Numbered from the stretch's first letter, positions 38,518 to 47,068 are shown. The stretch: DNA of 64,000 nt from Vicinamibacteraceae bacterium (GCA_011525805.1 WYBR01000098.1:1-64000), one strand, 5' to 3'. The notes: a model not told the origin generated them from the sequence alone. Program-made: numbers and translations.

Positions 38518-38838
38518 ATGCACCGCTTGATTCGCTTTGCCGCCGTTTCGATTGTCTCGGGTCTGCTCATGGCTGCCGCGCCCCCTTCGGAGGGTCAGGG
38601 GGAGCACGGCGATGGTCACGCGGAGGACGCCGCCCATCACGACGCCGGCATGGAGTCGGCGGCGAAACTAGCCGTACACGAGCCGCCGGCGTGGTACGGC
38701 AAGGTGGTGACGGGCGCGGTGGTGCTCTTCGTCCTCGCGGCGACGCTCGGTTCGATCGCGGTGCTCACCAAGGCCCCCGAGCCGCAGGAGCCGGATCATC
38801 ATGACGACCACGGTCACGGCGGGCACGGGCACCACTGA
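38518..38838 (+). CDS. Small His-rich membrane protein
   Basis: 106 aa: a signal-like N-terminus (LIRFAAVSIVSGLLMAAAP), a His/Asp/Glu-rich periplasmic stretch (EHGDGHAEDAAHHDAG), one membrane helix (about residues 61-81, VVTGAVVLFVLAATLGSIAVL), and a His-rich tail (HHDDHGHGGHGHH). Both His clusters could bind Zn, Ni, Co or Cu. It overlaps the following methyltransferase start by 38 nt. No family recognised. Confidence 0.65.
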   Translation: MHRLIRFAAVSIVSGLLMAAAPPSEGQGEHGDGHAEDAAHHDAGMESAAKLAVHEPPAWYGKVVTGAVVLFVLAATLGSIAVLTKAPEPQEPDHHDDHGHGGHGHH

Positions 38839-39676
38839 CGCCGGCTTGCTCGGCGCTGTTCACTGCTGCGACAATCTCGATCTGCTGAACGCCCTGCCCG
38901 AGGCGTGCATCGACCTCGTCTACATCGATCCTCCCTTCAACACCGGCCGGGCGCAGCGCGGCAAAGATCGAAGCCGACCCCCCACGCCGGGGCAAAGGCT
39001 CGGCTCTGCCCCGGAGCCGCTCCAGGCCCAGGCGTGTCGCGAGAGACCTGCCACCTACGCCGACGCCTGGCCAAGTATCGCCGACTACCTCGACTTCATG
39101 CGCCCGCGGCTGGTCGAGATGCGCCGCGTGCTGCGATTGAGCGGTTCGATCCTCCTGCACTGCGACTGGCGCGCGTGCCATCACCTGCGGCTGCTGCTCG
39201 ACGACCTCTTCGGCCCGGAGCGGTTCGTGAATCACCTCGTCTGGTCGTACGGCCTTGGCGGCTCCTCGCCGCGGCGCTTCGCGCGCAAGCACGATGACAT
39301 TCTGTTCTACGCGAAAGGCGAGGGGTACTACTTCAGCCCGCCGCGCGTGCCCGCCACGAGCGCCCGGATGAAAGGGCTGACGAAGAAGGCGACGGACGTC
39401 CTCGACATCCCCTCGCTCAACAACATGGCGGCGGAGCGCACGGGCTATCCGACGCAGAAGCCCCTCGCGCTGCTGGAGGTGCTCATCGAGGCGTGCTGCC
39501 CGCCCGGCGGGGTCGTGGCCGATTTCTTTTGCGGCAGCGGCACGGCCCTGGTCGCGGCGGCGCGATCAAACCGGCGCTGGATCGGCTGCGACGTATCGGG
39601 GCAAGCGGCGGCGATCGCGAAGGCCGTCCTCGCGGCCGGATCGGGTCGATCGCCCCGGTCGGTGCGCGGCGCGTGA
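38801..39676 (+). CDS. Site-specific DNA methyltransferase (beta class, N4/N6)
   Basis: 291 aa. The catalytic motif DPPFNTG (about residues 43-49) precedes the SAM-binding DFFCGSGTALVAA (about 244-256), the beta-class order; TQKPLALLEVLIEA lies just before the SAM loop as usual. Between motif IV and YADAW is a Pro/Arg-rich stretch encoded by palindromic DNA (38987-39014), which may be a repeat insertion. No restriction endonuclease is adjacent, so it is probably an orphan enzyme. The target sequence cannot be told. Confidence 0.88.
   Translation: MTTTVTAGTGTTDAGLLGAVHCCDNLDLLNALPEACIDLVYIDPPFNTGRAQRGKDRSRPPTPGQRLGSAPEPLQAQACRERPATYADAWPSIADYLDFMRPRLVEMRRVLRLSGSILLHCDWRACHHLRLLLDDLFGPERFVNHLVWSYGLGGSSPRRFARKHDDILFYAKGEGYYFSPPRVPATSARMKGLTKKATDVLDIPSLNNMAAERTGYPTQKPLALLEVLIEACCPPGGVVADFFCGSGTALVAAARSNRRWIGCDVSGQAAAIAKAVLAAGSGRSPRSVRGA
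38987..39014. repeat. Palindrome inside the methyltransferase gene
   Basis: CCGGGGCA (38987-38994) pairs with TGCCCCGG (39007-39014). It lies in frame within a stretch of the protein that is variable in the family and sits between the catalytic motif and the first helix after it. Confidence 0.55.
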
Positions 39677-39764
39677 CGCCGCCGGGCGGGCGTCTACACT
39701 TTCCGCTTTCCGCGAAGCCGGGTCCGCGCCGGCCTCGCCCTCCAGCAGGTGAAAGGCCAGCGCG

Positions 39765-40964
39765 ATGAAGGTTCACGAGTACCAGGCCCGTCAACTCCTC
39801 GCCGACGCCGGCATTCCCGTTCCCCCCGGCGTGGTCTGCACCGACGCGACCCGCGCCGGCGAGATCTACAAGCAGGTCTGCCGCGAGGCGGGCGCTGAAC
39901 TCGCCGTCGTCAAAGCCCAGGTCCACGCGGGGGGGCGCGGCAAGGCGGGGTTCGTGAAACTGGTCCGCTCCGCGAAGGAAGCGGAGGATGCGGCGAAATT
40001 CATGCTCAGCCATCGCATGGTCAGCCCGCAGACCAGCGCCGAAGGGCTTGAGGTCAAGAAGCTGCTCATTGCAGCCGGCGTGGACATCGCCCGCGAGTTT
40101 TACCTCGCCATCACCACCGATCGGTCGCGCAACACCAACACGCTTATCGCGTCGGCCGAGGGAGGCGTCGAGATTGAGAAGATCGCCGCCGAGCGCCCGC
40201 AGGCGATCATCAAGACGCCGCTGCACCCGCTCGTCGGCATGCAGGCGCACCAGGCGCGCGAAGTGGCGTTCCGCCTCGGCTTCACGGGCAGCCAGGTGGG
40301 ACAGGCGGTGAAGATCATGCTCAATCTCGCGCGGCTGTTCGTCGAGAAGGACTGCTCGCTCGCCGAGATCAACCCGCTCATCGTCACCCCGCCGACCGAG
40401 TCGCACCCGGACGGAGTGGTGATGGCGATCGACGCGAAGTTCAACTTCGACGACAACGCGCTCTTCCGCCACAACGACATCAATGAACTCTTCGACCCCA
40501 CGGAGGAGGACCCGGCGGAGATGCGGGCGTCGAAGTTCGGCCTGTCGTTCATCAGCCTCGACGGCAACATCGGCTGCCTCGTGAACGGGGCCGGCCTGGC
40601 GATGGCGACGATGGACATCGTCAAACTGCACGGCGGCGAGCCGGCCAACTTCCTCGACGTCGGCGGCAGCGCCACCGAGGAGGCCGTCACCGAGGCCTTC
40701 CGCATCATCCTCGCGGACAAGAAGGTCAAGGGCGTGCTCGTCAACATCTTCGGCGGGATCATGCAGTGCGACCGGATCGCGCGGGCGATCGTCAGCGCCG
40801 CCAAGGAGGTCGGCTTCACCGTTCCGCTCGTCGTGCGCCTCGAAGGCAGCAACGTGATCGAGGCGCGGAACATCCTCGACGCCGCCCGCGGCGAAATCGC
40901 CACCATGCGCAGCGCCAAGGACCTCACCGACGCGGCGAAACAGGTCTGCGCGGCGGTGGCGTGA
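39765..40964 (+). CDS. sucC: Succinyl-CoA ligase, ADP/GDP-forming, beta subunit
   Basis: A 399-aa ATP-grasp subunit of the TCA-cycle enzyme making ATP or GTP from succinyl-CoA. [20 protein letters not shown] at the start; [10 protein letters not shown] (nucleotide-binding); [27 protein letters not shown]; the length is normal. GTGAAAGGCC upstream gives a ribosome-binding site. The alpha subunit gene sucD, commonly next to it, is not in the window. Confidence 0.96.
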   Translation: MKVHEYQARQLLADAGIPVPPGVVCTDATRAGEIYKQVCREAGAELAVVKAQVHAGGRGKAGFVKLVRSAKEAEDAAKFMLSHRMVSPQTSAEGLEVKKLLIAAGVDIAREFYLAITTDRSRNTNTLIASAEGGVEIEKIAAERPQAIIKTPLHPLVGMQAHQAREVAFRLGFTGSQVGQAVKIMLNLARLFVEKDCSLAEINPLIVTPPTESHPDGVVMAIDAKFNFDDNALFRHNDINELFDPTEEDPAEMRASKFGLSFISLDGNIGCLVNGAGLAMATMDIVKLHGGEPANFLDVGGSATEEAVTEAFRIILADKKVKGVLVNIFGGIMQCDRIARAIVSAAKEVGFTVPLVVRLEGSNVIEARNILDAARGEIATMRSAKDLTDAAKQVCAAVA

Positions 40965-40991
40965 GGCGCACGCCGCGAGCACGAAGCGTGA

Positions 40992-41243
40992 CCGAGGCGA
41001 TACGGCACGGCCACCCGCGAGCAGAACGAGCGCAATTTCGAGCATTGGGAGGAGTTGGTCGACGGCGGCCGTTGCTACTGGTTGGACGTCGCCGGCCATC
41101 ACGGGTGGCGCGCCCGCTACCTGAAACAGGTCGATCGCGACGAGCGAACGCTTCGATTCTGGCAGGAAATCTACGACGACTCAGGGCGACTCGTCGAGGT
41201 ACACCAGAAGTATCCCGTCGATGAAGGGCATCGGAAGGCGTAG
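40992..41243 (+). CDS. Small conserved-type protein, start unclear
   Basis: The frame is open from 40992 after a TGA at 40989, but has no ATG or GTG; TTG 41055 is the first usual start and would give 62 aa. Text before it ([13 protein letters not shown]) reads like the rest of the same compact domain: [37 protein letters not shown]. So the gene may be 5'-truncated, frameshifted or begin at an unusual codon. Next gene 10 nt downstream; the two look like a pair. Confidence 0.5.
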   Translation, partial: PRRYGTATREQNERNFEHWEELVDGGRCYWLDVAGHHGWRARYLKQVDRDERTLRFWQEIYDDSGRLVEVHQKYPVDEGHRKA

Positions 41244-41246
41244 AAT
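41241..41246 (+). promoter_or_regulatory. TAGAAT box before the 83-aa gene
   Basis: TAGAAT ends 7 nt before ATG 41254, with no Shine-Dalgarno site; it overlaps the stop of the gene in front. Confidence 0.35.
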
Positions 41247-41253
41247 CCGAGCG

Positions 41254-41505
41254 ATGGCAGTGACTCGAGAGACCGTGGCCGATCGACTTGGCGCTTACCT
41301 TCGCGGGGAGGTTGCGCTGGCGCATCTCGTCGATTGGGCGGAGCGGCAGATTCTGGAGAGCGACTTCGAGTCGCCGGCGGTGCGCGATGCAGTGGCCCGG
41401 CTCGGACTCGCCGATGTGCGCGCGTTCGGCCTGACGTGGGAGGACTGCCAGAGCCTGCTGCGTCAGTTGGGGTACTCGGCTCACATTGACATCGACGCCG
41501 CGTGA
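41254..41505 (+). CDS. Small cytosolic protein, partner of 40992-41243
   Basis: 83 aa, acidic and helical: MAVTRETVADRLGAYLRGEV, LVDWAERQILE, VARLGLADVRAFGLTWEDCQ, LLRQLGY. Complete, with no signal or membrane segment. I recall similar short proteins following FEHW/EIYD-type proteins in other bacteria, which would fit a two-gene module such as toxin-antitoxin; this is from memory and not tested. Confidence 0.6.
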   Translation: MAVTRETVADRLGAYLRGEVALAHLVDWAERQILESDFESPAVRDAVARLGLADVRAFGLTWEDCQSLLRQLGYSAHIDIDAA

Positions 41506-41618
41506 TGCGGGTCGCCGACCACATCCGGCGCGTGCCATCGCCGGCGCACACGTCCAAGACCCGTGCTCACGCGTGGGGCTCGGTTGCGGCTCTCGCACGG
41601 CGATGCCTGAATGAGCGC

Positions 41619-42428
41619 TCAGCGCGGATCGTTCACCCAGCCGAAGCGGGTCGTCCAGGAGCCCATGGTGTACTTGCGGCCCTTGACGGCGAAGAAGAAG
41701 TCCCACGCATCGAGGTCGCCGGATTCGATCCGATCGGGCTGGCCGCCTTCCGCGGGTCGGATGGGATTGACGGATCCATCGAGGAATCCGATGTTGCCGG
41801 TACCCTTGTGACGGTCGGTGATCTGGTCCTGGTTCGCCCAGGCGCCGTCGTCGATCTGCTGGTTGTACCAGCGCTCATCCTCCTCCATGAGCGTCGGCGG
41901 GGGAATCTGGCTCAGCGGCGAGTTGGCGCCGAGTGCGGGTTGCTCGCGGTAGAAGAAGGGCCACTGGAGATCGATCTTGGCGCCTCCCATGTTGTGGGGC
42001 ATGGTGTAACTGAATCGCTGGTTGGCCAGTCGTTTCTCCGTGGGGCACTCGAAGATCAGGACGACGCCGGACACGAACGGCCAGAGCAATCCGTTGTAGG
42101 GAGGGCCGTTGAAGGGCGGCTGATATCCCTGCCGCGGATTGTTGTTGTCGCCGCACCAGTCCAGACCGCGCGGATGCGTCGACGTTCCCGGGAGGATGCC
42201 CTTGGCGTCCTCGGCGGCGTAGAAGCCCTGGGCGAGGACGAGTTGCCGCATGTTGCTGCGGCAGACCACGGCGCGGGAACTGTCGCGCGCCGCCGAGAGG
42301 GAGGGCAGCAGCAGCGCGATGAGCAGCGAGATGATCGAGATCACCACGAGCAGTTCGATCAGGGTGAAGCCGCGACGGGCGCCGAAGATCCGGGCCGCAC
42401 GGGACGGCGGCTCATTTCGCTGCAGCAT
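41619..42428 (-). CDS. Prepilin-like protein with H-x9-DG tail
   Basis: 269 aa. A type IV prepilin-type N-terminus with the cleavage/methylation site [19 protein letters not shown], then the globular domain of the expanded planctomycete family ([18 protein letters not shown]) and the [14 protein letters not shown] motif (H-x9-DG). Members are pseudopilin-like secreted or surface proteins, tens to hundreds per planctomycete genome. 30 nt downstream of the Tyr-rich protein gene on the same strand; GAGGA precedes the start. Confidence 0.92.
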   Translation of the reverse strand: MLQRNEPPSRAARIFGARRGFTLIELLVVISIISLLIALLLPSLSAARDSSRAVVCRSNMRQLVLAQGFYAAEDAKGILPGTSTHPRGLDWCGDNNNPRQGYQPPFNGPPYNGLLWPFVSGVVLIFECPTEKRLANQRFSYTMPHNMGGAKIDLQWPFFYREQPALGANSPLSQIPPPTLMEEDERWYNQQIDDGAWANQDQITDRHKGTGNIGFLDGSVNPIRPAEGGQPDRIESGDLDAWDFFFAVKGRKYTMGSWTTRFGWVNDPR

Positions 42429-42458
42429 CAGGTTGTCCTCGCCACGTGAAGGTCGGAA

Positions 42459-43037
42459 TCAGAATCGCACGCGCAGCGACAGGCCGCACGATGAGGAGTA
42501 CCGCAGGAACGACCCGCCGTGCCAACTCGACGAGCCGCAGTATCGATAGGTCGGCCGGCAGTAGGAGAAGCGGTAGAGCGACGGCCGGAAGGACCAGCCG
42601 TAGTACCCGTACCAGTACGGCGCATACCAGTAGCGCCCGCCGAGTTGGTAGGAGGAGCGCGGATAGTACATGTTGCGATAGCGCCGCTGCGACCAGGGAT
42701 CGACGCGGAAGTCTTCGACGGTGATCGTCGGCGGCGGGCTGGTGTACGAACCCGGCGGGGGCGTCAGGGGCTGCTGCTCGTACTGCACAAAGCGCGCATA
42801 CTCGACCGGCGGAATGGTCCCGCCGGCGGCGAGGACGGACTGCTTCGTGATCAGCCGCGCGCGATTCTGCGGCGGATAGACCTGCGCGTAGGTGCGCTGA
42901 ACGGGCCGGCCCTGAATGACGGTCACGGTCTCCCGCCCATCCACGATGATCTGCGCCGGCGCGGCTGGCGCGAGGGTCAGGAGAGCGAGCGCGGCGCCGG
43001 CGGCCGCAAGGCTATTTCGAATGGTCCGGGTGTTCAT
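42459..43037 (-). CDS. Secreted Tyr/Arg/Ser-rich protein
   Basis: 191 aa. Signal peptide (LAAAGAALALLTLAPAAPAQ), a short folded part (IIVDGRETVTVIQGRPVQR), then a C-terminal ~90 residues very rich in Tyr, Arg, Ser, Gly and Pro (YWYAPYWYGYYGWSF). Such low-complexity aromatic tails suggest a cell-wall or matrix protein that cross-links or stacks. AAGGAG precedes ATG 43037. No family recognised. Confidence 0.7.
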   Translation of the reverse strand: MNTRTIRNSLAAAGAALALLTLAPAAPAQIIVDGRETVTVIQGRPVQRTYAQVYPPQNRARLITKQSVLAAGGTIPPVEYARFVQYEQQPLTPPPGSYTSPPPTITVEDFRVDPWSQRRYRNMYYPRSSYQLGGRYWYAPYWYGYYGWSFRPSLYRFSYCRPTYRYCGSSSWHGGSFLRYSSSCGLSLRVRF

Positions 43038-43173
43038 GGCTGAACTCCTTGTCTCGCGTCCGGATGGCCGGAATCGGACGGCGCGGCCTGCGGGCCGCAC
43101 CTCCATACCATACCCGATTCTGGCGCGAAATGCCGGAGATGTTGGCGGTTTTCCCTTGAAAAGGTCGTTGCCG

Positions 43174-44184
43174 ATGCATTTTTACCCCCTCAGGTTCGTG
43201 CCGCACCTCGTCCCGAAACCGTGGGGAGGGCGGAAGATCGCCCGGCTGGGCCGCGATCTGCCCGGCTCCGCGAGCACGCCGATCGGCGAGTCGTGGGAAC
43301 TCGTCGACCTGCCCGGCCGTTCGAGCGTGGTCGCCAACGGTCCGCTGGCGGGCCGCACGCTTCACGACCTGATCGAGGCGGACGGGGCGTCGCTGCTGGG
43401 CGACCTGCGGCCGACGGCGGAAGGCGGCTTTCCGCTGCTCGTCAAGTATCTGGATGCGCGCGAGAACCTCTCCATTCAGGTTCATCCCGACGCGGCGTAC
43501 GCGGCCGCGAACCCGGGCGTTCGCAGCAAGACCGAGGCGCTCTTCGTGCTTGATGCCGAGCCGGGCGCCGTGGTCTACCGAGGCGTGAAGCCCGGCGTGA
43601 CGCCGCGGCAATTGCGACACGACGCCGAGACGGGGCGCATCGTTGATGACCTCATCGCCACGCCGGTGAAAGCGGGCCAGTGCCTGTACCTGCCGGGGGG
43701 AACGTGTCACGCGTATGGAGCGGGCATCTTCGGGGTGGAGGTTCAGACGCCCGGGGATACGACCTTCCGCCTCTACGACTGGGGCCGCACGGACCGCGAC
43801 CTGCACCTCGATGAAGCGATGGCGTGCGTGAACTTCGAGATCGGCGCAGCGCACTTTGCGAAGGCGGAAAGGCGCACCCACGTTGCCGGCGTCTTCACGA
43901 CGCTGAGCAAGGTGTGCTCGTGCGACCAGTTCACCATCGAGAGAGTGCGGATGGTCGAGCAGTACGGCCAGGAGATTCCCTACGACCGACCGGCGGTATG
44001 GGTGGTGCTGGAAGGGTCGGGGATCGTTTCGGGCAGTCCGGCGGGAGTCGATGTGGAGTTCAATCGCGGAGATGTGCTGCTCATGCCGGCGGGCCAGCAC
44101 GAGGCGAAGGTGCTCATCCGGGAGGACGCGGTCTGGCTGGACGTGCAGTTTCCGAGGGTTGGGACCGATATCCTGCTGGCGTGA
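43174..44184 (+). CDS. Mannose-6-phosphate isomerase-like cupin (type I)
   Basis: 336-aa Zn cupin interconverting mannose-6-P and fructose-6-P, feeding GDP-mannose and exopolysaccharide synthesis. Family text: PKPWGGRKIA at the N-terminus, LLVKYLDARENLSIQVHPD (Zn His), KTEALFVLD (Zn Glu), LPGGTCHAYGAGIFGVEVQ (Zn His), ending with a second cupin strand set. Start ATG 43174 (MHFYPLRF) after GAAAAGG; the upstream open frame overlaps the divergent gene and is not coding. Confidence 0.9.
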   Translation: MHFYPLRFVPHLVPKPWGGRKIARLGRDLPGSASTPIGESWELVDLPGRSSVVANGPLAGRTLHDLIEADGASLLGDLRPTAEGGFPLLVKYLDARENLSIQVHPDAAYAAANPGVRSKTEALFVLDAEPGAVVYRGVKPGVTPRQLRHDAETGRIVDDLIATPVKAGQCLYLPGGTCHAYGAGIFGVEVQTPGDTTFRLYDWGRTDRDLHLDEAMACVNFEIGAAHFAKAERRTHVAGVFTTLSKVCSCDQFTIERVRMVEQYGQEIPYDRPAVWVVLEGSGIVSGSPAGVDVEFNRGDVLLMPAGQHEAKVLIREDAVWLDVQFPRVGTDILLA

Positions 44185-44245
44185 GACTCTCAACGCGAGC
44201 TGCGGCGTCGTCGAGGGGCGGGGGCGCTGGAACGTCGGACGCGAT

Positions 44246-44295
44246 CCGCCACGAGGACGTGGCGGCTCGCGGCGAGCCGCGGCGTCCCCGCCGCG
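44246..44295. repeat. Three adjoining perfect hairpins
   Basis: CCGCCACG-AGGA-CGTGGCGG (44246-44265), GGCTCGC-G-GCGAGCC (44264-44278) and CGCGGCG-TCCC-CGCCGCG (44278-44295) follow each other with 1-2 nt overlaps between the isomerase-like gene and the sigma factor gene. Perfect stems of 7-8 bp. Reads as a compound REP-like element; no T-run to make it a standard terminator. Confidence 0.8.
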
Positions 44296-44348
44296 TGGGG
44301 GTACGAATCGTGGAATACCGAACGCTCTCAAGCGTCTGATTGGGTGAT

Positions 44349-44909
44349 ATGCCGCTTTCCCTGACCGAGCACGACCTGGGACGGCTGATGAAGGCGATGG
44401 GGCCCCGGCTTCTTGCCTTGGCGCGCGGCATCTGCCGCGATACCGCCGTCGCGGAGGACGTGGTCCAGGAGGCGTTCGTCAAACTCTGGAACACGCCGCC
44501 CGATGGGCCGGAGCAGGTCGTGCCCAGTTGGCTCAAGCGGGTGGTCGTCAACCTCTCGATCAACCACCTGCGGCGGCGAAAGAACACGGAGTCGCTGCCC
44601 GAGTTCAGCGAAGATCGCGCCCTGAGGCACGATGAGCCGCCCGAGCGGCAGATCGACCTGACGGACAACATGCGGCGCCTCGAGGCGGCCCTGGGCCGCC
44701 TGCCCGACGACAAGCGCGCCATCCTGGTGATGAAGGTGTACGACGAAATGAGTTACGAGGAGATCGCCAAGGCGATGGACATTCCGATCGGGACGGTGAT
44801 GAGTCGATTGAACCGGGCGCGGGCCGCGCTCAAGGACCTGATGGAGGCGGACCTGAAACACGCCGATGCCGACCCGCTCATCTTTCCGCTGAGGCGGGCG
44901 CAGGGGTAA
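44349..44909 (+). CDS. ECF-type sigma-70 factor
   Basis: About 186 aa with sigma region 2 (AEDVVQEAFVKLW, VPSWLKRVVVNLSINHLRRRK) and region 4 (LGRLPDDKRAILVMKVYDEMSYEEIAKAMDIPIGTVMSRLNRAR), no region 1 or 3. Directs RNA polymerase to envelope or stress promoters. Start ATG 44349; an in-frame TTG at 44340 is possible. Followed by its likely anti-sigma factor 13 nt downstream. Confidence 0.92.
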   Translation: MPLSLTEHDLGRLMKAMGPRLLALARGICRDTAVAEDVVQEAFVKLWNTPPDGPEQVVPSWLKRVVVNLSINHLRRRKNTESLPEFSEDRALRHDEPPERQIDLTDNMRRLEAALGRLPDDKRAILVMKVYDEMSYEEIAKAMDIPIGTVMSRLNRARAALKDLMEADLKHADADPLIFPLRRAQG

Positions 44910-44922
44910 GGACGACGAGGTG

Positions 44923-46056
44923 ATGACCATGGAGCGATACGAGTGTCAGGATGTGCAGGCGGTCCTTTCGGGGCTGCTCGACGGCGAACTGGACGCGGCC
45001 GCGTCGCATCTCGCCGAGGCGCACCTCGCGCAGTGCGCCCCGTGCCGCACGCTGCTCCAGCAAGCCGAAGAGACCGACGACGTGCTCCGCGCGACAATGG
45101 CGCGCCATGAAACGTGGCCGACGGCACTGGAGCGTCGCATCAGGGCCGAGATCTTCGGCGTGGTTGATGGAGCGGAGGTCAGTCACCGGCGTCGGCGGCT
45201 GTTGTTCGCCGCGTGGAGCGGGTGGTCCATCGCCGCAATCGTGATGGTGGGCTTCGGAGTTTCGCTCTCGACCGGCCGGTTGGGGCCGCGGCCTGCCGCG
45301 CCCGCCGACAGCGCTCCGCTGGCGGGTGGGGTCAGCGACGCCGCGCCCGTCGAGCCGCCCGTCTGGGCGCCGCCCGTAGGCAGCGAAGAACTCGCCCGCG
45401 GGCTCTTCGATGACGCTTCGGCGCTTCTCGCGTCGGCTCCGGCCGAGCAGCCCGTCGATTCCGCGGCGCCGGTCGAACCGGAGGCGCCGGCAGTGAATGC
45501 GACTGAGATGCTCGCGTCGGTCGAGCCCACCCCCTCTCTTCCCGCGGGCCTGAGCGAGCGAGTGCTGGCGGGCGTTGAGTCGGAGATGGCGCTCGCGGAG
45601 TCCCTGGGCGACCTGGCGCTGGCGTCGGCGGCGACGCCCGACGCCCCGGCCATCGCGGTTGAGTCGCCGCCGGCGTTCGAAGCCCCCGCTGAAACGCTGG
45701 CGATGAGTGAACCGGCCCCGGCCGGCTCCCCCACCACCGATCCCGCCACGGCCGAAGTGCTTCACCAGGCTTCGGTCCTGCTGACGTTCCTGGAGCAGGC
45801 CGGCGACAGTTCCTTCGGCGACGTGCGTAAGGTTCAGCAGGCCCTCACGAGCGACGACGTACTCGAACGGCTCGCGCTGGCCCGCCATGATCTTGACTCG
45901 CCCGACTCCGTCGATCTGGTCAACCGGGCCTGGACGGTTCTCGAGTGGACGACGGGCAGCGTCGATCAGGAGGAACTGGAGCGCGTCCGGGAGTCGATCG
46001 CGATTCAGGATCTGCCGGGCCGTCTGGAGCGTCTGAGTGATCGCTACTGGAACTGA
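44923..46056 (+). CDS. Zinc-finger anti-sigma factor with one membrane helix
   Basis: 377 aa. N-terminal anti-sigma zinc motif HLAQCAPC (H-x3-C-x2-C) with an upstream His/Glu-rich helix, one membrane segment (about 98-120, WSIAAIVMVGFGVSLS), then a long periplasmic part, first Ala/Pro/Glu-rich low complexity, then helical. Holds the adjacent ECF sigma at the membrane until a periplasmic signal. Start ATG 44923 (alternatives GTG 44920, ATG 44929). Overlaps the next gene by 20 nt. Confidence 0.85.
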   Translation: MTMERYECQDVQAVLSGLLDGELDAAASHLAEAHLAQCAPCRTLLQQAEETDDVLRATMARHETWPTALERRIRAEIFGVVDGAEVSHRRRRLLFAAWSGWSIAAIVMVGFGVSLSTGRLGPRPAAPADSAPLAGGVSDAAPVEPPVWAPPVGSEELARGLFDDASALLASAPAEQPVDSAAPVEPEAPAVNATEMLASVEPTPSLPAGLSERVLAGVESEMALAESLGDLALASAATPDAPAIAVESPPAFEAPAETLAMSEPAPAGSPTTDPATAEVLHQASVLLTFLEQAGDSSFGDVRKVQQALTSDDVLERLALARHDLDSPDSVDLVNRAWTVLEWTTGSVDQEELERVRESIAIQDLPGRLERLSDRYWN

Positions 46057-46588
46057 CAGGTTGAGGCGCCCCCGGGGCGTCGGGTGGATTCTGGCGGCCG
46101 CGGGCTTGGCGGCGGTCGTCGGCTGCTCCTCCTCGGCGCGGCACCCGACAGCGCCCGGCGGCCTGCTCGACACCAGCCTGCGAAGCAGCGACGCGCTGCG
46201 GACGCCCGCGCTCAGCGGCGAAGCGCCAAGCCCGGAAGCACGGATCATCCGAATCGAACCCGATCCGGAGCGCGATGCACAGGTGCATGCGCTGCTGCGC
46301 GAGGCGCTCGACCACCTGCGAAGCGGGGAGATTCAGCCGGCGCTCGACCTGCTGCTGGCGGCGCAGAGCATCGAAGGGTGGATGCGCAGCGAGCACGCCC
46401 CGGCCCTCCTCTTCTGGACGGGGCACTCCTACGACCAGTTGGGGGAGCGCTACGCCGCGATGGGCGCGTTTCGGCGCATCACCGCCCACTATCCGAACTC
46501 CGCGTTCGCGGAGCGCGCCACGCGCCGCCTGCGGGAACTCCGCAACCGGCCCCAGCGGGCGGAAGATCAGCCGCGCGGCGGGATTTAG
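46037..46588 (+). CDS. Lipoprotein with TPR-like helices
   Basis: 183 aa from GTG 46037, or 175 from TTG 46061. Lipobox-like AAVVGC in the leader, a Pro/Ser-rich linker, then paired helices (LLREALDHLRSGEIQPALDLLL, LFWTGHSYDQLGERYAAMGAFRR) like a TPR/Ybg F-type outer-membrane-assembly protein. It overlaps the anti-sigma gene and is probably translated with it, so may be the periplasmic partner of that signalling pair. Confidence 0.7.
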   Translation: MIATGTDRLRRPRGVGWILAAAGLAAVVGCSSSARHPTAPGGLLDTSLRSSDALRTPALSGEAPSPEARIIRIEPDPERDAQVHALLREALDHLRSGEIQPALDLLLAAQSIEGWMRSEHAPALLFWTGHSYDQLGERYAAMGAFRRITAHYPNSAFAERATRRLRELRNRPQRAEDQPRGGI

Positions 46589-46642
46589 CCCGGTTCCGCG
46601 GCATTCAAACGGCGCGAGAGGGTCGGCGCCGTTCCGGGCGAC

Positions 46643-46648
46643 TATATT
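46643..46648 (+). promoter_or_regulatory. TATATT box before the ferredoxin gene
   Basis: Near-consensus -10 ending 7 nt before ATG 46656; no ribosome-binding site. Suggests a leaderless mRNA. Confidence 0.45.
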
Positions 46649-46655
46649 TGTGGGC

Positions 46656-46922
46656 ATGGCGAAGAAACTGCCCAAGACCCTGGCGATCCTCGACGAGGAC
46701 CTCTGCACCGGCTGCGAAGCGTGCGTTTCCGTCTGCCCGGTGGATTGCATCGACACCCTCCCCGGCCCGCAGTTCCAGTCCGTCATGCAGATCTGCCACA
46801 TCGATCTGCCTCGGTGCATCGGCTGCACGCTCTGCGCACAGGTGTGCCCGTGGGATGTGATCTCGATGGTGCCGACGGACCAGGTCGTGCAGGTGGGCAA
46901 GTACGCCGAGCAACTGTCGTAA
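46656..46922 (+). CDS. 2[4Fe-4S] ferredoxin
   Basis: 88-aa electron carrier with two cluster motifs, CTGCEACVSVCP and CIGCTLCAQVCP (each C-x2-C-x2-C-x3-C-P). Cytosolic; partner enzyme unknown. The spacing between motifs includes a ~20-residue insert (IDTLPGPQFQSVMQICHID) as in clostridial-type ferredoxins used with oxidoreductases. Stands alone between a lipoprotein and an amidase gene. Confidence 0.92.
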   Translation: MAKKLPKTLAILDEDLCTGCEACVSVCPVDCIDTLPGPQFQSVMQICHIDLPRCIGCTLCAQVCPWDVISMVPTDQVVQVGKYAEQLS

Positions 46923-47068
46923 CGACCGCCGGAACGGAAGAAACGAGCGGTCTGGGGAGTTGGTTGAGGTCCGAATAGCGCCGGGTCAAATGAGGGCTGT
47001 GCGAGTTGGTTCGTTTCGCGCGAATCGTCTGCATGAAACGGAAATGGCGTGCCGATAGGTAATCCATC

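Noticed and set aside
39765-40964. sucC standing alone as evidence of a broken TCA enzyme
   Set aside because: sucD is often elsewhere in planctomycetes and other phyla; absence from a 64-kb window means little.
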